Notes: generated by a model not told the origin, from the sequence alone. Counted from the stretch's first letter, positions 7,009 to 13,818 are shown. The stretch: 23,051 nt of DNA from JAMOBE01 sp039908285 (GCA_039908285.1 JAMOBE010000058.1:1-23051); one strand, 5' to 3'. Numbers and translations: made by a program.

Positions 7009-8640
7009 CTACATCATCCTCTCCAACAGGGGCTGGAGATCATTCCAGGGGACGAGGGCCGACACCTTCGGCAGTGAATCGGCTGCCACCACCAGAACAC
7101 CGGTGGTGATCACCATGAGTCCGGTGACCACGCCAAGCCCAAGGATGTCCGTGGCGCGGCGGCGGCGGTCGCTGGCACTCTCGATGGCCGACACCGTGCC
7201 GAGCACCGGCAGGTTGAACAGCCGGGTCAGACGCCCGGCGTCGTCCACCGCCTCCTCCACCCGGCTGAGGAGGATCGCGAAGCCAGCGCTGCCGCCAAGG
7301 GCCGCCACCAGGACCACCGCCAGGAACAGCCGTCGCGGCGGACCATCGGGCACCACGGGGAGGTTCGGCGGCTCGACGATGCGGAACTGGACCTTGTCGC
7401 CGGTGCTGTCGACCGCCTGCGAGATGCGGGCGGACTCGCGCCGGGACAGAAGCTCCTCGTACTGCTTGCGCAGGACGCCGTAGTCGCGGTTGAGGTCGGC
7501 GAACTCGGCGTCCACCGCCGGGGCCGAGGCCGCCAGCCTGGACATGCGCTCAAATTCCCGTGTGGTCTCCGTCTCCCGCCGCGCCAGGGTGGCGACCTCG
7601 GTTTCGGCGTCCACCAGACGGACCTTGAGCTGTTCGTAGACCACGTTCGAGATCCGGGATCGGGACCGGGTGGGGCTGCCGAAGGCGCCGCCCGGGCCTT
7701 CCCGACGAAGCTGGTCCTGGGCCTGGGCCAGGGCGGCGCGGGTGGCGATCACGTCCGGGTGCTCCTCGGTGAAGCGCATGCGCTGCGTATCGAGGTCCCG
7801 CCGCAGCTCCTCGACGCGCACCGCGAGCGGGGCCCCCTGGGGACCCGCCATCACCGCCGGTCCACCGTGGTCCACCTCGAGGAACTGCGGCACCACCTGG
7901 AGCTGGGCGCGGAGCTGGTCGCGTCTGGTCAGACCATCCTCGTGGGCCCGCTTGGCCGTCATCAGGGCGGTCCGGGCGGTTTCCAGGCGAACGGCGAAGG
8001 TGCCACTGCCGCTGCCGACGGCGGCCGCCTCCCCGTACATGGCGAAGTGGCGGGCCTTGAAATCGGCGAGACGCTGGTCGGCCTGCTTGAGCTGACGCTC
8101 GTAGTCGCTGATCTGCCGCTCGATGAAGGTGAGGGCGTTCTCCATGTTCTCCCGGCTTTTGCCGACGTTGCCCTCGACGAAGATGGTCAGCAGCGACTGG
8201 ACGACGTTCCGGGCCAGCACCGGATCGGGTGCGGTGTAGGACACCGTGTAGAGGTTGGTGTTGAGGCCGTCGCCGACGATGGCGATGTGCTCGGCCATGC
8301 GGACGTAGAGCCGCTCCAGGGCGATGGGCGTCCCCGCCGTCAGGTCGAGGTCGGTGAGGCGCGCCACCTGCGCCAGGTTGGGACGACTCATCAGCGTGCG
8401 CTGCATCACGTCCACCTGGCGGCGGGGATCGGCGTCGACGGCGATGTTCTTCAGGAGCGGCCCGAGGGTGCTTTCGGTGTCGACGTAGACCCGGGCGCTC
8501 GAGCGGTACTGGTCCGGCACCGCCGCCACCACCAGCCAGCCACCGAGGCACAGGCCCCAGGCCATCCACGCCGCGCGCCAGCGCCGACGCCACAGGCCGA
8601 GGACGCACGACTGGACTTCACCGGAAAGGATGTTCAGCAT
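7009..8640 (-). CDS. XrtA-system polysaccharide chain-length determinant (Wzz/GumC-like)
   Basis: A 543-residue inner-membrane protein of the polysaccharide co-polymerase family (TIGR03007 type). It controls polymer length and connects the inner-membrane machinery to the export lipoprotein. A first membrane helix (about residues 25-42) precedes the conserved YRSSARVYVDTESTL segment. A long periplasmic coiled-coil region follows (about 165-420), with motifs such as RQISDYERQLKQADQRLADF and EEHPDV. A second membrane helix lies near 433-455, after the P..P..PDGPPRR motif typical of Wzz proteins, and a third near 497-519. The family usually has its kinase in trans, as here, with the kinase gene directly downstream. 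The gene starts 15 bases after the export-protein gene. Confidence 0.93.
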   Translation of the reverse strand: MLNILSGEVQSCVLGLWRRRWRAAWMAWGLCLGGWLVVAAVPDQYRSSARVYVDTESTLGPLLKNIAVDADPRRQVDVMQRTLMSRPNLAQVARLTDLDLTAGTPIALERLYVRMAEHIAIVGDGLNTNLYTVSYTAPDPVLARNVVQSLLTIFVEGNVGKSRENMENALTFIERQISDYERQLKQADQRLADFKARHFAMYGEAAAVGSGSGTFAVRLETARTALMTAKRAHEDGLTRRDQLRAQLQVVPQFLEVDHGGPAVMAGPQGAPLAVRVEELRRDLDTQRMRFTEEHPDVIATRAALAQAQDQLRREGPGGAFGSPTRSRSRISNVVYEQLKVRLVDAETEVATLARRETETTREFERMSRLAASAPAVDAEFADLNRDYGVLRKQYEELLSRRESARISQAVDSTGDKVQFRIVEPPNLPVVPDGPPRRLFLAVVLVAALGGSAGFAILLSRVEEAVDDAGRLTRLFNLPVLGTVSAIESASDRRRRATDILGLGVVTGLMVITTGVLVVAADSLPKVSALVPWNDLQPLLERMM

Positions 8641-8655
8641 GCGGTGGGAGTCCCT

Positions 8656-9285
8656 TCAGAACCAGCTCTGGGGGATGATGACGATGTCGCCGGGCGCCAT
8701 ATCCACGTTGGCGGTGACGTCGCCATCCTTCAAAAGGTCGTCCAGCCGGGCGCGGTAGGTGGTCTGCCGCCCCTCGTTGCGCCGGACGATGCGGGCGCGA
8801 TTGCCGGCGGCGAACTCGGTGAGCCCCCCCACCTCGATCATCACGTCGAGCACCGTCATCTGCTGGCGATAGGGGATCGCCCGCGGCTGCGAGGCCTCGC
8901 CCACCACGCGGATCTGCTGGCTGAACGGCCCGATGAACGCCGACGGGATCACCGTGACGATGGGCTTTTGCACATAACGCGCCAGCACCGCCTCGATGTC
9001 GCGGGCCAGCACGGTAGGTGTCTTGCCGGCCGCCGGCATGTCCTCGATCAGCGGCGTCGAGATGCGCCCGTCGGGCCGCACCGGCACCGTGGCGGACAGC
9101 TCGGGATTGCGCCACACGAACACCTGGACCGTGTCGCCCGGGCCAATCAGGTAGCCGCTCGCATCCGCCATCGGCACCGTCTCGCCGAGGGGAGCGTCCG
9201 GCATCTCGGCGCAGCCTGCGGCCAGGCACGAAAGAATGACCACACCGGCCCGCAGGACGGGCCATTTGCACGTTTGCGCTTTCAA
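8656..9285 (-). CDS. Wza-like polysaccharide export lipoprotein (SLBB)
   Basis: A 209-residue exported lipoprotein of the polysaccharide biosynthesis/export family, forming the outer-membrane end of the export channel. The N-terminal helix ends in the lipobox LAAGC. The Poly_export motif YLIGPGDTVQVFVWRNPELS follows, then the family segment RPDGRISTPLIEDMPAAGKT, and one SLBB-like domain begins at IRVVGEASQPRAIPY; MAPGDIVIIPQSWF closes the protein. It is shorter than E. coli Wza, as expected for the XrtA branch. I chose the TTG at 9285: the lipoprotein signal starts there, GGGGA lies six bases upstream, and a plausible promoter is 33 bases upstream. The longer in-frame reading to 9408 would place that promoter inside the gene. 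It is the first gene of the seven-gene block. Confidence 0.9.
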   Translation of the reverse strand: MKAQTCKWPVLRAGVVILSCLAAGCAEMPDAPLGETVPMADASGYLIGPGDTVQVFVWRNPELSATVPVRPDGRISTPLIEDMPAAGKTPTVLARDIEAVLARYVQKPIVTVIPSAFIGPFSQQIRVVGEASQPRAIPYRQQMTVLDVMIEVGGLTEFAAGNRARIVRRNEGRQTTYRARLDDLLKDGDVTANVDMAPGDIVIIPQSWF

Positions 9286-9314
9286 TGTCCGTCCCCATCT
9301 ACACCATTGGTTGC

Positions 9315-9333
9315 TGCAGTAAAAACCACTGCA
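9315..9333. promoter_or_regulatory. Inverted repeat overlapping the -10 box (possible operator)
   Basis: A perfect 6-bp inverted repeat, TGCAGT and ACTGCA, with a 7-base spacer covers the predicted -10 element, a usual place for a repressor site. A second one, TCCGAT N13 ATCGGA, lies at 9364-9388, about 65 bases upstream of the predicted transcript start, where an activator would bind. No regulator gene is in the window, so the binding proteins are unknown. Confidence 0.4.
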
Positions 9334-9346
9334 CGGTAATGCGCAA
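9318..9346 (-). promoter_or_regulatory. Predicted sigma70-type promoter of the exopolysaccharide block
   Basis: On the minus strand a -35-like TTGCGC (9341-9346) and a -10-like TTTACT (9318-9323) are separated by exactly 17 bases. This would place the transcript start near 9311, about 25 bases ahead of the TTG start codon of the export lipoprotein. This is motif matching only. No other good promoter was seen inside the block, whose genes are 1-29 bases apart or overlap. Confidence 0.45.
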
Positions 9347-9398
9347 TGAACCATCCGGAGTGATCCGATTGGGGAATTACCGATCGGAGTAGTTGAGC

Positions 9399-9464
9399 AA
9401 ACTTTCACTCCCTCTCCCCCTTAAGGGGGAGAGGGCCGGGGTGAGGGGGTGGGGCAGACGGCAC
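9399..9464 (-). repeat. Type A GC-rich palindromic repeat, copy 2 (inverted)
   Basis: This is the reverse complement of the repeat at 1-66, matching over about 65 bases with a few differences. It contains a perfect 26-bp palindrome at 9410-9435, whose centre is TTAA rather than the TCGA of the other copy. Together the two copies bracket the exonuclease, the IS scar and the whole exopolysaccharide block in inverted orientation. Confidence 0.8.
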
Positions 9465-9482
9465 CATCTTGGGAACTTCGAC

Positions 9483-9545
9483 CCCCCCCCTCACCCAAAC
9501 CCTCCCCCATCGAGGGGGAGGGCTTAAGTTTGCTGGAAACTTGAT
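9483..9545 (+). repeat. Type B GC-rich hairpin repeat, copy 1
   Basis: A 9-bp stem (CCCTCCCCC / GGGGGAGGG at 9500-9508 and 9514-9522) with an ATCGA loop is preceded by CACCCAAA and followed by CTTAAGTTTGCTGGAAACTTG. The same unit occurs at 17232-17300 and, inverted, at 17103-17145. It directly follows the type A copy, leaving about 20 bases before the next gene's start. Confidence 0.8.
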
Positions 9546-9564
9546 GCCAGGAGGCGAGTCGGCC

Positions 9565-10737
9565 ATGACCCATGACCACGGTATCGTGCAACCCGGTTCG
9601 GATCGTCTGGAGGTGGACATCGCCGGCGGGCTCGGCATCGAGGAGATCGGCGGCCTGTGGCGGACGCTGGAGCATCGGGCGCGGCCGTCGTTCTTCCTGT
9701 CGTGGGCCTGGATCGGCTGCTGGCTGGCGGAGGCGGCGACGCCGGCCGGCCTTGTCATGGTCCGACGGCGAGGAGACGTGGTGGGGCTGGCGCTGGTGGG
9801 GCGCTCCCGACGGCGGCGGCTCCTGCCGGTGACCGGGCTTCATCTGCACGAGACCGGGCGGCCCGACCTGGACGGCATCTGGATCGAGTATAACGGCTTC
9901 CTCGCCGCGCCGGAGGATGCCCGGGCGGTGACGACGGCCGTCCTTCGGCACCTGGTGGCCAATCGCAACGGCCGCTGGTCCTGGGACGAGCTGCACCTGA
10001 ACGGAGTCGACCGCTCCACCGCCGATATCGCCGTCGACCTCGCCGCCGGTCATGGTCTGCGGACCGGCACGCCGACGCCGCGCGCCTGCCCGACCATCGA
10101 CCTGGCCGGGATCCGCGCCGGGGGCGGCGGCTGCATTGACGCCGTCAGCCGCAACACCCGTCAGCAGATCCGGCGGTCCATGCGACTCTACGAGGAAACG
10201 GGAGCCCTCCGTCTCGAGCGGGCCGAGACCCCGGCCCAGGCGCTCATCCACCTGGACGGCCTGAAGGACCTGCACCAGCGGCACTGGCGGGACCGGGGCA
10301 GGTCCGGGGCCTTCGCCGCTCCCGCCTTCGAGCGCTTCCACCGCCGCCTGGTGGAGACGGCCCTGCCGTCGGGCTCAATCGACCTGACGCGCGTTGCCGC
10401 CGGCCCGCGCACCATCGGGTACCTCTATAATTTCGTGCGGGACGGCATCGCCTATTCCTATCAGTCCGGCTTCGACTACGACGCGGCGGACCCCCGCCGC
10501 AAGCCGGGCCTGGTGGCCCATCTCCTGGCCGCCGAGGCCTATCTGGCCGCCGGTCTCGACGCCTATCGCCTGATGGCCGGAGACAGCCGCTACAAGCGCA
10601 GCCTGGCCAACGGCGGCGACGACACGCTGTGCTGGCTCACCCTCCGCCGCGACGGCCCGCTGGTCCGCGCCCGCGAGATGCTGGACGCGGCCCGGGGGAT
10701 GCTCCGGAGAAGATCCCTCAGGGAGTCCCAGGATTGA
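9565..10737 (+). CDS. CelD/BcsL-like GNAT acetyltransferase
   Basis: A 390-residue cytoplasmic protein of the acetyltransferase_6 (CelD/BcsL) family, found with cellulose and other exopolysaccharide genes and presumed to acylate a sugar or precursor. Supporting features: an N-terminal W..L..R..PSFFLSWAWIGCW segment; the central INTRQQIRRS-like motif (NTRQQIRRSMRLYEETG), which matches the family's conserved basic helix; and the C-terminal GYLYNFVRDGIAYSYQSGFD and KPGLVAHLLAAEAYLAAG blocks, equivalent to the acetyl-CoA fold. The ATG at 9565 has AGGAGG ten bases upstream. An earlier in-frame ATG (9544) and further extension run into the repeat. Its 3' end overlaps the convergent Cys-cluster gene by 20 bases. 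It is divergent from the exopolysaccharide block and may act in the same pathway. Confidence 0.83.
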   Translation: MTHDHGIVQPGSDRLEVDIAGGLGIEEIGGLWRTLEHRARPSFFLSWAWIGCWLAEAATPAGLVMVRRRGDVVGLALVGRSRRRRLLPVTGLHLHETGRPDLDGIWIEYNGFLAAPEDARAVTTAVLRHLVANRNGRWSWDELHLNGVDRSTADIAVDLAAGHGLRTGTPTPRACPTIDLAGIRAGGGGCIDAVSRNTRQQIRRSMRLYEETGALRLERAETPAQALIHLDGLKDLHQRHWRDRGRSGAFAAPAFERFHRRLVETALPSGSIDLTRVAAGPRTIGYLYNFVRDGIAYSYQSGFDYDAADPRRKPGLVAHLLAAEAYLAAGLDAYRLMAGDSRYKRSLANGGDDTLCWLTLRRDGPLVRAREMLDAARGMLRRRSLRESQD

Positions 10738-11443
10738 CCGGGCACAGGAAGGCCCCGGCCCGCCAGCGTTCGGCGGCGTCGGGGGTGTCCATGATGGCGG
10801 CGAGGCTGCGCCCGAGGTCGACGGGGGTGGCGTCCAGGCCCGCCCTGGCCAGCGCCAGGGCCGAGCCCTTGGCGACGGCCTTCATCGTCTTCCACCGCAC
10901 CGCGTTGCCGGTGATCTTGCCGCCCGGCCCGCCCATGTGCTCGCGCATGCACTCGGTCTCGTCGAACGAGGTGAACCCGCGGCACACCAGCGGCCGTACC
11001 GGATAGACCGAGCACTGGTCGTTCTCCAGCATGGGACAGGCGGGAAAGGGACGAACCGTGTCGATCCGTCCGATCTCCTGCGACAGCCGCTCCCGCAGGG
11101 CCGCCACGGCCTCGGGCGTGAAGGTCTCGCGAATGAACAGAGCGATGGCCGCCAGGGTGGCGACGTCGGTGGTCACCCGCGTGTGGCAGCAGGTGCCGCA
11201 GCCGGCATGACAGGCGGCCGGCCGCACCGGCGGCACCAGGACCTCGATCTCGCGGGCCGCCGCCGCGGCCAGGTCATGGCGAACCAGAACCAGGGCGGTG
11301 GCTGCCTCCGATGCCGAGGTCTCGGCCAGGAGACGCGGGACGGCCTCCTCGACGATCCGCACGACCTGATCGTAGGTGTGACTCAGCGCCGCGGTCAGAT
11401 TGCTTGCCTCGGAAAGGGACTCCGCAGTTTCCATGTCACCCAT
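10718..11443 (-). CDS. YkgJ-type Cys-cluster (zinc/iron-binding) protein
   Basis: A 241-residue cytoplasmic protein of the YkgJ/UPF0153 family. The metal-binding signature is CHAGCGTCC at residues 78-86, followed by CPMLENDQCSVYPVRPLVC (Cys136, Cys144, Cys154), the typical spacing for this family. The N-terminal 75 residues are a helical extension without a recognised domain. The biochemical role of the family is not established; a structural Zn or Fe-S site is presumed. The ATG at 11443 is preceded by GCAGGG; a second ATG at 11434 is possible. Nothing in its neighbours suggests a pathway. Confidence 0.85.
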   Translation of the reverse strand: MGDMETAESLSEASNLTAALSHTYDQVVRIVEEAVPRLLAETSASEAATALVLVRHDLAAAAAREIEVLVPPVRPAACHAGCGTCCHTRVTTDVATLAAIALFIRETFTPEAVAALRERLSQEIGRIDTVRPFPACPMLENDQCSVYPVRPLVCRGFTSFDETECMREHMGGPGGKITGNAVRWKTMKAVAKGSALALARAGLDATPVDLGRSLAAIMDTPDAAERWRAGAFLCPVNPGTP

Positions 11444-11498
11444 CCCTGCTGCCTGTCACCCAAGCCTATCACGGGGCGGACGGCAGTGGGAGGGCTAA

Positions 11499-11657
11499 CC
11501 CGCATTTCTCACCGGTCCGGCGGATGCCGGCTTGATCTCTGATCCGCCTATGAATTTTTCTCCCTCGCCAATACAGCCAGTATTGGCGTCGGTCGAAAAA
11601 TCCATAGGCAAATCAAATCTCTGCGCCATCATTCCGCGTCCCGGTGAGAAATGCGGG
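11499..11657. mobile_element. MITE-like element with 17-bp terminal inverted repeats
   Basis: The ends are perfect 17-bp inverted repeats (CCCGCATTTCTCACCGG at 11499-11515, its complement at 11641-11657), and each is flanked by CTAA (11495-11498 and 11658-11661), consistent with a 4-bp target duplication. Inside are a 15-bp near-perfect inverted repeat (11546-11560 with 11595-11609, one mismatch) and a 9-bp perfect stem (CGCCAATAC / GTATTGGCG, 11566-11588) with a 5-base loop. The whole element can therefore fold into one long hairpin. No coding capacity is present, so it would need a transposase from elsewhere. The IS family is not certain; a 4-5 bp duplication would fit, for example, IS1380-type elements. 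It fills most of the 323-base space between the Cys-cluster gene and the cytochrome operon. Confidence 0.7.
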
Positions 11658-11766
11658 CTAACGACATAGCTTACAGCCCATTGTCCCTCAACTTTAGTCA
11701 GGATTGTCGGCTCCGGGTTGCATCGCTTAGAGTGTCTCCAGTATCCGGAGGGAGGGGGCTGACGCC

Positions 11767-12885
11767 ATGATCGCAACCGGTGACCGCCGACGCGTCCGGG
11801 TATGGGATCTTCCCACCAGGGTTTACCACTGGACGCAGCTTGCCCTGGTGGTGGCGAGCCTCTACACCGGCTTCGTCGCTCCGGAGTCATGGATGGGCGT
11901 GCACGTGGCGGCCGGGTATGGACTGGTGGCCCTCATCGTCTTCCGGCTGGTGTGGGGGATCTACGGCTTCGAGTACAGCCGGATCGCCAGCTTCGCCTAT
12001 CCGCCCCGGCGGGTGATCGAGTCCCTGCGCGGCCTGTTCCTCCTGCGCCCACCCCACGCCATCGGCCACAACCCGCTCGGGGCGATGATGGTGTTCGCCC
12101 TGATGGCGGTACTGATCGCCCTTACGGCGACCGGCCTCATGGTCCTGGGCGGCGAGGAGCGCCAGGGTGTGCTGCGGGGCGTCATCTCCTTCGATATCGG
12201 CGCCGCCGCCAAGGAGGTCCATGAGGGGCTGGTATGGACCCTGATGGCCATGGTCGCCCTGCATGTCACCGGAGTCGTGGTCGAGAGCGTCCTCGGCGGC
12301 GACAATCTGGCATGGGCCATGATCACCGGCGATCGGCATCTGCCGGCCGGCCTGCCGGTGCCGGAGCCACGCCGCGCCCGCCCTCGCGCCGCCGCCCTCG
12401 CCACCCTCGGCATCTGTGCGGTGCTGGGAGTGACTGCCGCCGGGCTGTCCCAGGTGCCGGTGCCGGGGGAGCGGCCGCTGGTCATGGATCCGGCCTATGC
12501 CCGCGAGTGCGCGGCCTGTCACGGCCTGTTCCATCCCAGCCTGCTGCCGGCCGGGTCGTGGCGTCAGGTGATGGCCACCCTCGACGACCACTTCGGCGAG
12601 GACGCCTCCCTGGCCCCCGACGTCGCCGACGGCATCGCGACCTTCCTCACCGCCAATGCCGCCGAGACCTGGCACACCGAGGCCGCCAACCGCTTCCGCC
12701 GGGTCGCGGCGACGGACCCCCGCCGCATCACCGCCACCCCCTACTGGATCGCCAAGCACGGGGAGATCGACAAATCCGTGTATGCCCGCAGGAGCATCAC
12801 CTCCGGCGCCAACTGCATCGCCTGTCACCGCGATGCCCTCACCCCATGGTTTGCCGACCAGGCCATCGTCATCCCCACGGAGTAG
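11767..12885 (+). CDS. Cytochrome b561-type membrane protein fused to a DHC-type diheme cytochrome c domain
   Basis: A 372-residue fusion. Residues 1-180 are a four-helix cytochrome b of the Ni-Fe-hydrogenase/b561 type; His21, His46, His152 and His166 are placed to bind two b haems and would draw electrons from quinol. A basic linker and a fifth membrane helix (about 207-228) anchor a periplasmic C-terminal domain with two c-type haem sites, CAACH (248-252) and CIACH (350-354). The spacing and the segment LLPAGSWRQVMATLDDHFGE match the DHC family and the separate diheme protein encoded two genes downstream. Translation starts at an ATG behind a very strong GGAGGGAGGGGG site. It is the first gene of a three-gene operon (gaps of 5 and 21 bases). 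A weak promoter candidate, TTGTCG-N17-TTAGAG, lies at 11704-11732. Confidence 0.92.
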   Translation: MIATGDRRRVRVWDLPTRVYHWTQLALVVASLYTGFVAPESWMGVHVAAGYGLVALIVFRLVWGIYGFEYSRIASFAYPPRRVIESLRGLFLLRPPHAIGHNPLGAMMVFALMAVLIALTATGLMVLGGEERQGVLRGVISFDIGAAAKEVHEGLVWTLMAMVALHVTGVVVESVLGGDNLAWAMITGDRHLPAGLPVPEPRRARPRAAALATLGICAVLGVTAAGLSQVPVPGERPLVMDPAYARECAACHGLFHPSLLPAGSWRQVMATLDDHFGEDASLAPDVADGIATFLTANAAETWHTEAANRFRRVAATDPRRITATPYWIAKHGEIDKSVYARRSITSGANCIACHRDALTPWFADQAIVIPTE

Positions 12886-12890
12886 TAACC

Positions 12891-13310
12891 ATGTCATCGA
12901 GAGTGCTTCCCGCCGTCCTGCTGACCATTCTTGGGCTGGCCGCCCTGCCCGCCACCGCGGCCGACCGGACCTCCATCCTCAAGGACTATGCCGCGGCGGC
13001 CAAGGCGGCCGATCCGGCCTTCGCCGGGTTCTCGGCGCCGCGGGGCGAGACCCTGTTCCGCTCGAAGCACGTTGGTGGCAAGCCGGACACGCCGATGTGC
13101 ACCACCTGCCACGGCGACGACCCCCGCAAGGAGGGCAAGACCCGGGCCGGCAAGGTGATCGAGCCCCTGGCCGGCTCGGTCACGGCGGCTCGCTACACCG
13201 ACCCGGAAAAGATCGAGAAATGGTTCAAGCGCAACTGTGACGGCGTCATGGGCCGCGAATGCACCGCCCTCGAGAAGGGCGACTTCATCACCTTCATGAT
13301 CGGTCAGTAA
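12891..13310 (+). CDS. shp: SHP-type (sphaeroides haem protein) monohaem cytochrome c, DUF1924
   Basis: A 139-residue secreted cytochrome with an N-terminal signal peptide (likely cut after ATAA near residue 24) and one haem site, CTTCH (70-74). It matches the SHP/DUF1924 family: high-spin cytochromes whose haem is closed on the distal side by an Asn and which bind small ligands such as oxygen or nitric oxide. Here Asn115 is directly followed by Cys116, with Cys124 in GRECTALEKGDF. After signal removal Asn115 falls close to the position of the ligand Asn in the Rhodobacter sphaeroides protein, and Cys116/Cys124 could form the disulfide known beside it. In other species the gene also clusters with a cytochrome b and a DHC protein, as here. 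The true physiological ligand of the family is unsettled. Confidence 0.88.
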   Translation: MSSRVLPAVLLTILGLAALPATAADRTSILKDYAAAAKAADPAFAGFSAPRGETLFRSKHVGGKPDTPMCTTCHGDDPRKEGKTRAGKVIEPLAGSVTAARYTDPEKIEKWFKRNCDGVMGRECTALEKGDFITFMIGQ

Positions 13311-13331
13311 GGTTTTACGGAGAACAACGCC

Positions 13332-13799
13332 ATGCGCACCGCGATCACTCTTGCCGTCCTGCTGGCCGCCGCGGCTCCGGCCGCCCTTGCCCCGGCAGCC
13401 CTTGCCGAAGACCGCGTTCCGCCCATCACCGACGCCGCGACCCTGAAGGAGTGCGGCGCCTGTCACTTCGCCTTCCAGCCGGCGTTCCTGCCCGCCGAGT
13501 CGTGGCGCAAGATCATGGACTCGCTCAACGACCACTTCGGCGAAAACGCCTCCCTCCCCGTTGACGTCCGGTTCCACATCACCGACTACCTGGTCGCCAA
13601 CGCCGCCGGAACCGGCAAAAAGCGGCACAAGAAGGAGCACGAGACCACCACGGGCGCGCCGCTGCGCATCACCGAAACACCCATGTGGGTCCACGAGCAC
13701 CGCAAGCTGTCTGAGGCCGCCCTGGCCAAGGCGGGATCGAAGGTGGCCTGCGCCGCCTGCCATCGCGAGGCGGCACGGGGCGTCTACGAGGACGACTGA
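13332..13799 (+). CDS. DHC-type diheme cytochrome c
   Basis: A 155-residue periplasmic diheme cytochrome. The signal peptide (TLAVLLAAAAPAALAPAALA) is followed by the first haem site CGACH (41-45), the family segment FLPAESWRKIMDSLNDHFGE, and a second haem site CAACH (140-144) near the C-terminus. In Rhodobacter the DHC protein is the electron donor to SHP, and the gene order here supports the same role. It is clearly related to the C-terminal domain of the membrane protein at 11767-12885 (shared ECxACH, SWRxxMxxLxDHFGE, xAxCxACHR), so the operon encodes two DHC domains. GGAG lies ten bases before the ATG. Confidence 0.92.
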   Translation: MRTAITLAVLLAAAAPAALAPAALAEDRVPPITDAATLKECGACHFAFQPAFLPAESWRKIMDSLNDHFGENASLPVDVRFHITDYLVANAAGTGKKRHKKEHETTTGAPLRITETPMWVHEHRKLSEAALAKAGSKVACAACHREAARGVYEDD

Positions 13800-13818
13800 T
13801 CCGCATCAGTTCTCCTCG
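13787..13818. terminator. Hairpin spanning two convergent stop codons (possible bidirectional terminator)
   Basis: CGAGGA cg ACTGAT - CCGC - ATCAGT tc TCCTCG forms two perfect 6-bp stems separated by a symmetric 2-base internal loop and capped by a 4-base loop. The stop codons of the diheme cytochrome (13797-13799) and the beta-helix protein (13806-13808) both lie in the inner stem and loop. No T-tract follows on either strand, so it is not a standard intrinsic terminator. It may still separate the two convergent transcripts or protect their 3' ends. Confidence 0.5.

Noticed and set aside
7759..9339. 526-residue plus-strand frame across the export and chain-length genes
   Set aside because: It is an antisense shadow that crosses a gene boundary and would run through the predicted promoter.
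9340..9360. Sigma54 promoter for the exopolysaccharide block
   Set aside because: XrtA loci are often linked to PrsK/PrsR and sigma54, so I looked for GG-N10-GC; nearby GG/GC pairs have spacings of 6 or 8, not 10.
9286..9408. Longer N-terminus for the export lipoprotein (start at 9408)
   Set aside because: The lipobox signal peptide begins at the TTG at 9285, and the extension has low GC3, crosses the predicted promoter and abuts the repeat.
11495..11890. Minus-strand frame over the MITE-like element
   Set aside because: It overlaps the start of the cytochrome b gene and simply reads through the hairpins; no coding bias.
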